The position numbers were made by a program, and so were the translations under genes. DNA of 64,000 bases. Source: Metapseudomonas sp043392685 (lineage in GTDB: Bacteria > Pseudomonadota > Gammaproteobacteria > Pseudomonadales > Pseudomonadaceae). Below the pieces are notes generated by a model, which worked only from the letters and a program-made list of their open reading frames with translations, did not search any database and was not told where the DNA came from. This document shows positions 19,075-27,438 of this stretch, piece by piece. The stretch is taken from assembly GCA_043392685.1 (NCBI GenBank), contig JBHZGM010000022.1; one strand, written 5' to 3'. Position 1 is the first letter of the stretch; each line of letters opens with the position of its first letter.

Positions 19075-19872
19075 ATGAATTTTTCCGAATTGATCCAGGC
19101 GGCTCGCGGCAATCCGGGCGAAATCGTGGTACCTGCCAGCTGGGGGCAGGGGCGGGCGTCCTTCGGCGGTGTGGTCGCTGCACTGGCATTCGAAGCCATG
19201 CGTGCGAAGGTCGAAGCGGGGCGGCCGGTGCGTTCCCTGGCCACGACCTTCGTCGGCCCGCTGGAGCCGGAAGTGCCGGCCAGCTTCGAGGCCGAACTGC
19301 TGCGCGAAGGCAAGGCGGTGAGCCAGGTGTTCTGCCGCGTGATGCAGAAAGGCCAGGTGGTGGCGCTGCTGCAGGGCAGTTTCGGCGGCTCGCGCCAGTC
19401 GGTGGTGCAGATGGAGGCCGAACCTGCCCCCGAGATGAAGCCGGTCGCCGACTGTGTCGAACTGCCCTTCATTCCCGGCGTTACCCCGGAGTTCACCCGT
19501 CACCTGGCCATGCGCTGGTCCATTGGCGGCATGCCATTCTCCAACAGCCGCGAGCGCGACATGGGCGGCTGGGTGCGTTTCCGTGACGACCGGATCAAAG
19601 AGGCGATTACCGAATCCCATCTGCTGGCCCTGGTGGATGCCTGGCCACCGGCGACCGTGCCGCATCTGCCGGTCCCCGCGCCGGGCAGCACCCTGACCTG
19701 GACCATCGAGTTCGTGCAACCGCTGCCGAAGCTGGATACCCACGCCTGGTGCAAATACCGCGCGCGCATCGAGCACGCCCGCGACGGCTATGGCCATGCC
19801 GCCGCCGCGCTGTGGACCCCGGACGGCGAACTGGTCGCCATGAGCCGGCAGACGGTGGTGGTATTCGGCTGA
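19075..19872 (+). CDS. Acyl-CoA thioesterase family protein (double hotdog)
   Basis: A 265-residue cytoplasmic protein with two hotdog-like halves, similar to the TesB/thioesterase-like family. Features include GQGRASFGGVVAALAFEAM in the first half, RWSIGGMPFSNSRERDMGGW at the middle and WCKYRARIEHARDGYGHAAA near the end. It probably hydrolyses an acyl-CoA thioester. It is preceded by 117 bases without a gene and followed by a REP-like element. Confidence 0.82.
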   Translation: MNFSELIQAARGNPGEIVVPASWGQGRASFGGVVAALAFEAMRAKVEAGRPVRSLATTFVGPLEPEVPASFEAELLREGKAVSQVFCRVMQKGQVVALLQGSFGGSRQSVVQMEAEPAPEMKPVADCVELPFIPGVTPEFTRHLAMRWSIGGMPFSNSRERDMGGWVRFRDDRIKEAITESHLLALVDAWPPATVPHLPVPAPGSTLTWTIEFVQPLPKLDTHAWCKYRARIEHARDGYGHAAAALWTPDGELVAMSRQTVVVFG

Positions 19873-19929
19873 CTGATGCAGGCGCAGGGCCAATGACGTT
19901 TTTACGTGCGCGAAATAGGTGATTTGCCT

Positions 19930-19972
19930 GTAGACGGAGCGATTTCAATCGCGAATGAATTCGCTTCCACAG
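19930..19972. repeat. REP-type palindrome (short form)
   Basis: The outer arms TGTAGACGGAGCGA and TCGCTTCCACA pair around the internal GATTTCAATCGCGAATGAATTC core. The core and ends match the longer GTGGGGGCGAATTCATTCGC...GCGATTGAAATCGCCCCCAC family seen at 44350, 45970 and 46972. Confidence 0.7.
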
Positions 19973-20011
19973 AAACAAGGGGGATGACGCTTTTTTATCC
20001 ACCTTGGGGAA

Positions 20012-20371
20012 TCAGCGCTTCTTGTTGCGCCAGTTGCGCCACCACTGGCCGCTGAGCAGGAAGCGCGGGAAGGTGATGAACTGCTCCACCAAGAGCCGGC
20101 CTATGGCGTCCTTGCGGCCGCTGAAGGGTTCCGGCTGCACGGCTTCCAGCTTGTGGCCGCGCGCCTGCAGCGCCAGTGAGGCGAGGATGCCGATCACCCC
20201 CAGTACCAGTGCGCGGAAGCTGAAGGTGAACAGGCCGTTTACCAGGCTCAGCGCCGAGACGATGAAGATCGGTACCGCGATGATGTGCAGGATGAGGTTG
20301 GCGGGATGCTGGTGGTTGTCGGAATAGGTCCGCCATTGCCACGCGTGCAGGTTGGGTAGTCGCTTGCCCAT
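20012..20371 (-). CDS. Mpo1-like (DUF962) small membrane protein
   Basis: A 119-residue protein with three hydrophobic segments. The motif YSDNHQHPANLILHIIAVPIF resembles the Mpo1/DUF962 signature, with histidines at the membrane surface. Yeast Mpo1 is an iron-dependent dioxygenase in 2-hydroxy fatty acid degradation. Transfer of that activity to this bacterial protein is inference. It stands alone between two REP-type elements. Confidence 0.75.
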   Translation of the reverse strand: MGKRLPNLHAWQWRTYSDNHQHPANLILHIIAVPIFIVSALSLVNGLFTFSFRALVLGVIGILASLALQARGHKLEAVQPEPFSGRKDAIGRLLVEQFITFPRFLLSGQWWRNWRNKKR

Positions 20372-20480
20372 GTCCGTCTCCTTGAGGGGATGACGGCAGC
20401 ATAGTCCGGCCCTTGCGGACCGGCGAATGCCTTCTTCCTATGGCGCGGATAGCGTCCCGGATCTCTTCGGCCTGAGCCAT

Positions 20481-20536
20481 GTAGGAGCTAGCTTGCTAGC
20501 GAACAGGGGACATTCGCTGGCAAGCCAGCTCCTACC
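20481..20536. repeat. REP pair, GTAGGAGC family
   Basis: An inverted repeat with ends GTAGGAGCTAGCTTGCTAGC and GCTGGCAAGCCAGCTCCTAC. Each end is itself a small palindrome (GCTAGC-TT-GCTAGC type). A related element is at 62446-62502. Confidence 0.85.
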
Positions 20537-20566
20537 GGCAATGCGGCCACATGCGGCAGGCCTGGC

Positions 20567-22048
20567 TCAGGCGCGCAGCTTGAGCTTGCGAATGGCCTGC
20601 GACAGCTCGCTGGCCAGTTCCGCCAGTTGATTGCTGGTGGACGCGGATTCCACGGTCTGGCCGACGGTGAGTTCGGTGACGTCGCGAATGCCTACCACGG
20701 CGCGGGTCATTTCTTCGGCCACCTGGCTCTGCTGCTCGGCGGCCACGGCGATCTGGGTGTTGCTCTCGCGCATCTGCGCCACCGCCCCGGTAATGGCGGC
20801 CAGGGCGGCGCCGGCCTCATGGGCGGCCTGGACACAGTCGTCGGCCTTGATCGAGCTTTCGCGCATGAACTCCACGGCGTCGCGGGTGCCGGACTGCAGC
20901 GCAGTGATCATGCTGGTGATCTCGTCGGTGGAGTCCTGTACGCGCTTGGCCAGGTTGCGCACTTCATCGGCCACCACGGCGAAGCCGCGGCCCATCTCCC
21001 CGGCGCGGGCGGCTTCGATCGCGGCGTTCAGCGCCAGCAGGTTGGTCTGTTCGGCAATGCCGTGGATGACGTTGACCACGCCGCTGATCTTCTGGCTGTC
21101 CTCGGCCAGGCGCTGGATCATTTCCGCGGTCTGCTGCACGCCGGCGGAAAGCCCGGAAATGGACTGTTCGACACGCTCCACCACGAGCTGGCCGGCGCCC
21201 GCCAGCTGGTCGGCATTCTGCGACTGGTCACGGGTATCCGCCGCGTGCTGGGCGATGTGGTGGACAGTGGCCGACATCTCGTTGATGGCGGTGGCCGCCT
21301 GATCGGTCTCGCTCTGCTGCCCGAGCATTCCCTGACGCACTTCGCCCATGCTGGTGGCCAGTCGCGCGGCGCCTTCATCGAGACGGGCGACAGCCTGGGC
21401 GACCGTGCTCACCACGCGCTCGTAACCGGCCTGCATGGCGTTGAAGGCGCTGGCCATCTGGCCCACTTCATCGCGGCTGTCCAGCGGTACGCGGGCGGAC
21501 AGGTCGCCGCTGCGTTCGACGTGGAGCATCACGTCCTTGAGGGTATTGAGGTGGCTGAGCAGGAAGCGGATCAGCAATTGCGAGGCCGCCAGCAGGGCGA
21601 CCATCAGCAGGAATACGGAGATCGCGTAGTCGACGAGGCGGGCGCCGAAAATCTGGATCAGGCTTGGACTGCTGGCCAGTACAGCAACGCGCTGGCCATC
21701 GGCGCGGTCGAAAACCTGGGCGCCGGTGATGGGGTCGTTACCGAACAGCCTGTCGTGTTCCAGGGCAACCCAGCCGTTGGCTGTGGACAGGGGTTGGCCG
21801 CCGGGCAATTGCGGTGCGCTGCCGGCAGCGAAGCTGAGGATTCGCGGCGAGGAAGGCAGCGCCTGGCCGGCGGGCCAGGAACGCAGCAGCTGTGCCTGGG
21901 CCTCAGCGGCAGCGCGGGCATCCTCGGCGCGGCCCTGCTGTTCCAGGAACAGGGCATGCAGGACCAGCAGCAGGGTAGTGAAGAAGGCCACCGCGTTGAC
22001 GGCCCAGAACTTGTATCTGAGGGAAATATCGCGAATCCAGTTACCCAT
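20567..22048 (-). CDS. Methyl-accepting chemotaxis protein
   Basis: A 493-residue chemoreceptor. A helix at residues 12-34 and a second near 140-162 flank a short (about 105-residue) periplasmic sensor region; a HAMP domain and the cytoplasmic signalling domain follow, with the hairpin tip IAEQTNLLALNAAIEAARAG. No C-terminal CheR-docking pentapeptide is present. The start MGNWIRD at 22048 is supported by AAGAAG upstream. A FliA-like promoter is visible 50-75 bases upstream. The ligand is unknown. Confidence 0.92.
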   Translation of the reverse strand: MGNWIRDISLRYKFWAVNAVAFFTTLLLVLHALFLEQQGRAEDARAAAEAQAQLLRSWPAGQALPSSPRILSFAAGSAPQLPGGQPLSTANGWVALEHDRLFGNDPITGAQVFDRADGQRVAVLASSPSLIQIFGARLVDYAISVFLLMVALLAASQLLIRFLLSHLNTLKDVMLHVERSGDLSARVPLDSRDEVGQMASAFNAMQAGYERVVSTVAQAVARLDEGAARLATSMGEVRQGMLGQQSETDQAATAINEMSATVHHIAQHAADTRDQSQNADQLAGAGQLVVERVEQSISGLSAGVQQTAEMIQRLAEDSQKISGVVNVIHGIAEQTNLLALNAAIEAARAGEMGRGFAVVADEVRNLAKRVQDSTDEITSMITALQSGTRDAVEFMRESSIKADDCVQAAHEAGAALAAITGAVAQMRESNTQIAVAAEQQSQVAEEMTRAVVGIRDVTELTVGQTVESASTSNQLAELASELSQAIRKLKLRA

Positions 22049-22096
22049 GATGTTCTTCTTGTGACTCGGACAGTATTGGCAAGGTGCCAGCATTTT

Positions 22097-22123
22097 CTGA
22101 CGGAAATTTCCTACCGAACTTGA
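22097..22123 (-). promoter_or_regulatory. FliA (sigma-28) promoter candidate of the chemoreceptor
   Basis: On the minus strand TCAAGTTC (22116-22123) and TCCGTCAG (22097-22104) are separated by 11 bases. The first matches the flagellar -35 element well; the second matches GCCGATAA at only four of eight bases. Motility genes and chemoreceptors are the expected FliA targets. Confidence 0.4.
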
Positions 22124-22154
22124 TCGGAATCAAGTGGGCACTGCAAAGCCTTCC

Positions 22155-22961
22155 TCAGTCGACGGCTGGCAGACCGAAGAAGGCGCGGGCGCAGGCGGTG
22201 GTGTGGCGCGCCAGCTCTTCCTGGCTCTCGTCGCGATGCAGGGCCACCTCCCGCAGCACTTCGCCGAGGAAGGCCGGCTCGTTGTGCCCATGCCTGGGCT
22301 TGGGCCGCAGGCTGCGCGGCAGCAGATAGGGGGCGTCGCTCTCCAGCATCAGGCGGCCACGGGGAATGTCGCGCACCAGGTCGTGCAGGTGGGTGCCACG
22401 GCGTTCGTCGCAGATCCAGCCGGTGATGCCGATGTGCAGGTCGAGGTCCAGGTAGCCGTAGAGGGCGCGCTTTTCGCCGGTGAAGCAATGCACCACGGCG
22501 GCGGGAAGGCGATCGCGAAACTCCCGCACGATGGCCAGCAGGCGTTCGTCGGCGTCCCGCTCATGGAGAAACACCGGCTTGCCCAGTTCGGCGGCCAGTG
22601 CGAGCTGTTCTTCCAGGGTCTTTTCCTGTTGCGGGCGCGGCGAGAAGTCGCGATTGAAGTCCAGCCCGCACTCGCCCACCGCGCGCACCCGTGCTTCGCC
22701 CAGGAGTACACGCAGCTGGCGCTCGCAATCGCTGTTCCAGTCGCTCGCTTCATGGGGGTGGACACCGGCGGTGCTGAACAGTCGTTGGCCGCTTTCGTCC
22801 AGCTGCTCGGCTGCCAGCAGGGCCTTTTCGCTGTCCTCCAGGTTGGTGCCGGTCAGCACCAGTTGGCAGACGCCGGCTGCGTGGGCGCGCTCCAGTACGG
22901 CGCGGACATCGCGGGCAAGGCTGGGATGGGTCAGATTGACGCCGATGTCGATGAGTTGCAT
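22155..22961 (-). CDS. tatD: TatD family metal-dependent DNase
   Basis: A 268-residue TIM-barrel hydrolase of the TatD family, which degrades DNA with divalent metal help. The opening MQLIDIGVNLTHPS and STAGVHPHEASDW are close to E. coli TatD. Other metal ligands are in GECGLDFNRDF and VVHCFTG. The ATG at 22961 is preceded by GAGG. It diverges from mltF2 with a 230-base shared upstream region. Confidence 0.92.
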   Translation of the reverse strand: MQLIDIGVNLTHPSLARDVRAVLERAHAAGVCQLVLTGTNLEDSEKALLAAEQLDESGQRLFSTAGVHPHEASDWNSDCERQLRVLLGEARVRAVGECGLDFNRDFSPRPQQEKTLEEQLALAAELGKPVFLHERDADERLLAIVREFRDRLPAAVVHCFTGEKRALYGYLDLDLHIGITGWICDERRGTHLHDLVRDIPRGRLMLESDAPYLLPRSLRPKPRHGHNEPAFLGEVLREVALHRDESQEELARHTTACARAFFGLPAVD

Positions 22962-23059
22962 GGTGCTACCTCGGTTTGGAGCAGGGCAGCATAACAAAGC
23001 TCGAAATAATTCAAAAAAGCCCATATTTACAGGAACTTGGCGGCAGATCTTGAAGTCAA

Positions 23060-23083
23060 TGCCAGGCTTTGGCTGGCATTTTG
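23060..23083 (+). terminator. Terminator-like hairpin in the mltF2 leader
   Basis: TGCCAG (23060-23065) pairs with CTGGCA (23073-23078) and is followed by four T residues, 110 bases before the mltF2 start. No gene ends here on the plus strand. It could end a short transcript or act as a leader attenuator. Confidence 0.3.
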
Positions 23084-23191
23084 GGGTGAAGCTGTGACAC
23101 TCTCCGCGCCCCTCGCTCGCCAGCCAGGGATTCGCGGCGCAGCCCTGGACGCCCCTGCGTGCTGACGCCTCGCCCTGTTCCCGGAGATTCG

Positions 23192-24613
23192 ATGACGCGA
23201 CCGCTGCTGATCCTGCTCTGCCTGCTGGCGTTGCTGCCCGCCATGGCGAGCGCGCGTCTGGCGGGGCCGCCGGAAGTCTGGCAGCAGCCGGCCGAAGCCC
23301 GTGACCTGGCGCAGATACGTCGCAGCGGCGTGCTCAAGGTGCTGGTGAACCAGAGCCGCAACAGCTCGGGGCAGGTCAAGGGCGAACAGGTGGGCGTGGA
23401 ATATCACCGCATCCGCGCCTTCGAGCAGTACCTCAACCGCAACGCCCGCGACGGGCATGAAATCCGCTTGAAGCTCATCCCCAAGGCGAAGGACCAGCTC
23501 CTCCCGGCGCTGCAGCGCGGCGAGGGCGATCTGGTGGCTCCCGGCGAGCTGATGACCCAGGGCGTGGGCGCCAACGTCAGCGCCAGCGCGCCGCTGCGCA
23601 AGGACGTGCCGCTGGTGCTGGTCAGCCGCCAGGGGCAGCGCCGCTACCAGCGGCTGGAACAGCTGTCCGGACGCAGCATCGCACTGCCGGTGGGTAGCGC
23701 CGCCGGTGAGGCTCTGCGCCAGGTCAACGAGAGGCTGGCCGGGCGCAAGCTGGCGCCCATCGTCATCGAGTGGGTCGATTCGACCCTGGCGGTGGAGGAT
23801 GTGCTGGAGATGGTCCAGGCCGGCATCTATCCGCTGACGGCGGTGGAACAGCCGATCGCCGAACGCTGGGCCAAGGTGATGCCCAGACTGCGTCTCGACA
23901 AGCACCTGGTGCTGGACCGGCAAGGCGACATGACCTGGTTCGTTCGCCGGGATGCTCCGACCCTGCGTGCCAGCGTCGACCGCTTCCTGGCCGGGTACCG
24001 GGTGCCGGACGACCAGGATGCGGCGTTCCAGCGTGTCTACCGGCGTCTCTACAAGGTCCACAACCCCCTCGGACGCAGGGAGCGCCAACGCCTGGAGCGT
24101 GTGCGCCCGGTGTTGCAGCGCTACGCCGACCAGCATGATTTCGACTGGCTGAACCTGGCGGCCCTGGCCTACAAGGAATCCAGCCTCAATCCGGCGGCCA
24201 GGGGCGCCAGCGGGGCCACCGGCCTGATGCAGATCACCCCTGGGGCGGCGCGCAGCGTCGGCGTGGGGAATATCCAGAAGCTGGATAACAACGTGCAGGC
24301 TTCCACCAAATACCTGGCAATGTTGCGGCGCAGCTTCTTCTCCAGCGCCCAGCTGGAAGAGCGCCAACGCATGGCCTTCGTGCTCGCCGCCTACAACCTG
24401 GGGCCGCAGCGGGTCCAGGGTATGCGCGCGGAGGCCCGGCGACGCGGCCTGAACCCCAACCAGTGGTTCTTCCAGGTGGAGCGAATTGCCGCCGAGCAGG
24501 CCGGGATGGGGGTGGTCAGCTATGTCAACAGCGTGAACAAGTACTACCTGGCCTTCGATCGCGAGCGTTATCTACTGGAACCTTCGAAAAAGGTCACCAA
24601 GGGGCGTAAATAA
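23192..24613 (+). CDS. mltF2: Membrane-bound lytic transglycosylase F2 (MltF-like)
   Basis: A 473-residue peptidoglycan lytic transglycosylase with a signal peptide (residues 1-21, ending MASA), an ABC-type amino-acid-binding-like regulatory domain (about 40-265) and a C-terminal SLT catalytic domain. The catalytic glutamate is E329 in YKESSLNPAARGASGATGLM. It cleaves glycan strands to 1,6-anhydromuramic products in the periplasm. The ATG at 23192 has GGAG seven bases upstream. Placement near lipA/lipH matches mltF2 of P. aeruginosa as I remember it. Confidence 0.9.
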   Translation: MTRPLLILLCLLALLPAMASARLAGPPEVWQQPAEARDLAQIRRSGVLKVLVNQSRNSSGQVKGEQVGVEYHRIRAFEQYLNRNARDGHEIRLKLIPKAKDQLLPALQRGEGDLVAPGELMTQGVGANVSASAPLRKDVPLVLVSRQGQRRYQRLEQLSGRSIALPVGSAAGEALRQVNERLAGRKLAPIVIEWVDSTLAVEDVLEMVQAGIYPLTAVEQPIAERWAKVMPRLRLDKHLVLDRQGDMTWFVRRDAPTLRASVDRFLAGYRVPDDQDAAFQRVYRRLYKVHNPLGRRERQRLERVRPVLQRYADQHDFDWLNLAALAYKESSLNPAARGASGATGLMQITPGAARSVGVGNIQKLDNNVQASTKYLAMLRRSFFSSAQLEERQRMAFVLAAYNLGPQRVQGMRAEARRRGLNPNQWFFQVERIAAEQAGMGVVSYVNSVNKYYLAFDRERYLLEPSKKVTKGRK

Positions 24614-24714
24614 TCGAATTATTCGATTTTTGCGCTGAGAATTTTCCGATTTTAATATCAAAAAATTCTACTAAGCTTGTGCTCATCTACTCCCACAACG
24701 CAAGGAACACCTCG

Positions 24715-25149
24715 ATGAGCAACCCGATCAAACCCATTCTCGCCACCAACGCCGGTTATGGCATCACCCTGTTGCGCGTCATCACCGGCCTTACCTTCAT
24801 GGCCCACGGTTCGCAAAAACTCTTCGGCATGTTTGGCGGTTACGGTCTGGCGGGCACCGGTCAATGGATGGAAAGCATCGGCCTGACCCCGGGTTACCTG
24901 ATGGCCCTGATGGCCGGCAGCGCCGAGTTCTTCGGCGGCCTGGCCCTGGTGATCGGCTTGCTGGTGCGCCCGGCCGCGGTGGCGCTGATCGTCGCGATGG
25001 TGGTGGCGATCTTCAGCGTGCACTGGGCCAGCGGTTTCTTCATCACCAATGGCGGTTTCGAGTACGCGATGATCCTCGGCCTGATCAGTGCCACGTTGCT
25101 GGTGGAAGGTGCCGGCAAGCTGTCCCTGGACCGCAACCTGGGCAACTGA
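24715..25149 (+). CDS. DoxX family membrane protein
   Basis: A 144-residue protein with four membrane helices, of the DoxX/SURF4 type (LLRVITGLTFMAHGSQKLFGMFGGYG). AAGGA lies nine bases before the ATG at 24715. The upstream 100 bases are unusually AT-rich for this genome and hold its promoter. DoxX proteins have been linked to redox and thiol stress, but the role here is unknown. Confidence 0.9.
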   Translation: MSNPIKPILATNAGYGITLLRVITGLTFMAHGSQKLFGMFGGYGLAGTGQWMESIGLTPGYLMALMAGSAEFFGGLALVIGLLVRPAAVALIVAMVVAIFSVHWASGFFITNGGFEYAMILGLISATLLVEGAGKLSLDRNLGN

Positions 25150-25165
25150 ACCCAGTACGCAGATT

Positions 25166-25186
25166 GGCCCGTTTCGGCGGGCCTTT
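25166..25186 (+). terminator. Terminator after the DoxX gene
   Basis: Hairpin arms GGCCCG and CGGGCC around TTTCGG, followed by TTT, 16 bases after the stop codon. It separates doxX from the convergent lipH. Confidence 0.7.
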
Positions 25187-25194
25187 CTGCGTTC

Positions 25195-26244
25195 TCAGGG
25201 CTGCTTTTTCCTGGCCGCCGCGAGTTCGGCGGCGGCCTGCAGGCGCAAGCGCTCCTGCGGATTGAATCCTTCTTCTTTCAGGCGGGCGATGGCCGCGGCC
25301 TTGTCGCCCCGGCTCAGTCCCTCACTGGCTTCGATGCGAGATCTCTCCTTCAGATAGGCCTGCAGCCGCTGCTGCCATTGCAGGCGTTGTTGGTCGAGGG
25401 CCTCCAGCCGGATGGTGGCCTCGGCGCCGACCAGTTGCTGGCGAAGCTGGCGAATCTGTTCCGGGCTGCCGCCCGCTTCCCTGAGCGCGCCGACCTGGAC
25501 CCGCAGTTCAGCCTGCAGCTGGCTCGCGGCCAGGGCTTGCAGCTCATCGGGCAGTGCGCTGCGCAGTTGATCGATGGCAGCGGCCTTGGCCGCCGGATCC
25601 AGGCTGCTCCGCTGGATCTCCAGGCGCTGCAGGGTGAAGGCGTTGTAGGCCTCTTCAAGGGCGAAGAACACCTGGTGCGCCTCTGCGCTGAAGATCCGCG
25701 CTCGCAGTGCCTGCACGGCGGCTTCGCGCTGGCGCAGGGCGTTCAGGTCGGCGAGCAGCGGCATGTCGCGTTCCAGTTGCACCAGCTGGCGCTTGTAATC
25801 GAGGTACTGGTTGAGCAACGCCATGGCCTGACTTTCCGCCGGGTCGTCCAGTTGTCCGGCCATGTAGTCGCGCAGCCGCTGGATGCTGCTGCTCAGTGAC
25901 TCTTCGCCCTGGATGCTGAGGAAGTAGTCGAAGATCCGCCGGATGTCCTCGGTGATCAGCAGATTGCCGTCGGAGTCGAGGTGGAAGCGGCCGTCCACCT
26001 GCGTTCCTGACAGTGAGGCCGGCATTGCCCTGACCTCGGGCGCTTGCATCGTTGGGGCGAGCGCTTCGCTCTGGCTGGAAGGTGTTGGCGCCGGGGTCGT
26101 AGGCGTCGCGGTTGTCTTGGCCGCTGGCGCCACACTGGATGCCGCCGGGGCTGGTTTGCCGCCCCATTGCAGCAGGATGACCAGGGCGCCGGCGAAGGCA
26201 ATCGGGAACAGCAGCAGGAGTTTTTTCACTGGGGCTCTCGGCAT
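25195..26244 (-). CDS. lipH: Lipase-specific foldase LipH (Lif)
   Basis: A 349-residue inner-membrane-anchored steric chaperone that folds LipA in the periplasm before type II secretion. It has one N-terminal helix (residues 8-26), a variable Ala/Pro/Thr-rich linker (about 32-70) and a helical foldase region. The conserved start of that region reads SLSGTQVDGRFHLDSDGNLL, close to the RxxFDY-type Lif signature region. Gene order lipA then lipH, 40 bases apart, is the standard lipase operon. Confidence 0.93.
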   Translation of the reverse strand: MPRAPVKKLLLLFPIAFAGALVILLQWGGKPAPAASSVAPAAKTTATPTTPAPTPSSQSEALAPTMQAPEVRAMPASLSGTQVDGRFHLDSDGNLLITEDIRRIFDYFLSIQGEESLSSSIQRLRDYMAGQLDDPAESQAMALLNQYLDYKRQLVQLERDMPLLADLNALRQREAAVQALRARIFSAEAHQVFFALEEAYNAFTLQRLEIQRSSLDPAAKAAAIDQLRSALPDELQALAASQLQAELRVQVGALREAGGSPEQIRQLRQQLVGAEATIRLEALDQQRLQWQQRLQAYLKERSRIEASEGLSRGDKAAAIARLKEEGFNPQERLRLQAAAELAAARKKQP

Positions 26245-26255
26245 GCAAGGGAAAT

Positions 26256-26275
26256 GCGGGGCCCGAAAGCCCCGC
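26256..26275 (-). promoter_or_regulatory. Hairpin between lipA and lipH
   Basis: Seven-base arms GCGGGGC and GCCCCGC enclose six bases within the 40-base gap between the lipA stop and the lipH start. No T run follows. It may stabilise the lipA message or reduce read-through into the foldase gene. Confidence 0.45.
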
Positions 26276-26284
26276 GGGCAGGGC

Positions 26285-27229
26285 TTAGAGCCCGTCGTTC
26301 TTCAGCCGGTTGGCCTGTTGACGATAGACGGTGACCGGATCGGTTTCGAACAAACTGGTCAGCCCCAGGGTCTGGTTGACCTCGTCCAGGTGGTTCATCC
26401 GGTAGTCGTCGCGGATCACCTTGCCCAGGTGCGAGCTGCAGCGCCCCACGAGTCCGTCGTTGGCTTCGCTGCCGAAGGTCAGGGAACTGGCGCCGAGCAT
26501 GGCGTCGCTGACATCCAGCAGGTTGGTCAGTGGACTGGTGCCGCTCCAGGAGTAGTAGCGCACGCCGTTGACCTGGTAGGCGCCTTCGCCGCAGGCGGTA
26601 GTGGGCAGGCCCTGCGGGAAGCGCGTATTGAAGGCTGCAGCGCCCTGGCTGTTGAGCGATTCCAGGGAGCCGAGGGCGTTCTGCTCCAGGTCGCTACTGC
26701 TGCCCGAGAGGAAGTTGATCATCGCCCCCAGGCCGTTGACGATGCCCGCGAGAACGACCTCACCGGCCGAGCCCGGCGGCACATTGCGGATGAAATCGGC
26801 GGTGGCCGAACCTTTATGCGGAGCGCCAACACTGGTGGCGGAGGCGACCAGGTCCGGTCTTACGGCCGCCACGTAGCGAATGGTCGGACCGCCGTGGCTG
26901 TGGCCGATCAGGTTGACCTTGGGGCTGCCGCTGATGGCGACGATTTCCTCCACCTGCTCCAGCAGTTCTTCGCCGCGGGCTTCGGTGGTGTTCAGCTGAC
27001 TGACTTCGGTGACGTAGACGCGGGCGCCATCGCGGCGTAGCGCGGAGGGAACGCCGTACCAGTAGTCGACGCCGAGGATGCTGTCGAAGCCGAGCATGCC
27101 GTGGGTGAGGACGATGGGATAGCGGGTCTGGGTATAGCCGCTGGAGCCGAACCAGAGTGCCTGGGCCTGTTCCGAGGCGGCGAGCCCGGCGGCAAGACAG
27201 AGGGCGAGCAGGGTCTTGTTGTTCTTCAT
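26285..27229 (-). CDS. lipA: Secreted triacylglycerol lipase LipA (lactonizing type)
   Basis: A 314-residue exported lipase of bacterial family I.1. Residues 1-24 are a signal peptide ending AQA. The catalytic triad is Ser111 in GHSHGG, Asp258 in EANDGLVG and His280 in RMNHLDE. Cys213 and Cys264 are placed to form the conserved disulfide. The mature length fits P. aeruginosa LipA. The start MKNNK at 27229 is chosen for its signal peptide; the open frame continues upstream without protein character. It needs LipH, encoded next, for folding. Confidence 0.96.
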   Translation of the reverse strand: MKNNKTLLALCLAAGLAASEQAQALWFGSSGYTQTRYPIVLTHGMLGFDSILGVDYWYGVPSALRRDGARVYVTEVSQLNTTEARGEELLEQVEEIVAISGSPKVNLIGHSHGGPTIRYVAAVRPDLVASATSVGAPHKGSATADFIRNVPPGSAGEVVLAGIVNGLGAMINFLSGSSSDLEQNALGSLESLNSQGAAAFNTRFPQGLPTTACGEGAYQVNGVRYYSWSGTSPLTNLLDVSDAMLGASSLTFGSEANDGLVGRCSSHLGKVIRDDYRMNHLDEVNQTLGLTSLFETDPVTVYRQQANRLKNDGL

Positions 27230-27320
27230 GTGTGCTCTCGATGTTGTGCGTGGGTGGGCCTGACTGCATTCCCTGGCGTGGTCACGCCCTTCCTTGGCGT
27301 GCACTTCAAGCAGGGCCGAG

Positions 27321-27336
27321 AGCAGGAACCATGCCA
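27321..27336 (-). promoter_or_regulatory. Sigma-54 promoter of lipA
   Basis: On the minus strand this reads TGGCATGGTTCCTGCT, matching TGGCAC-N5-TTGCT at all but two positions, with the GG and GC at exact -24/-12 spacing. It gives a leader of about 80 bases. RpoN-dependent lipase expression is known in P. aeruginosa and P. alcaligenes. Confidence 0.75.
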
Positions 27337-27438
27337 TTCGTCGCATGCCACGGGTGATCGCTCTGGGTTGGGCTTTTAGCGGATTTTGGCACCAGTTAGT
27401 CAGAAGATGACTGCCAATTGCTGTTACTTGCTGAAACG

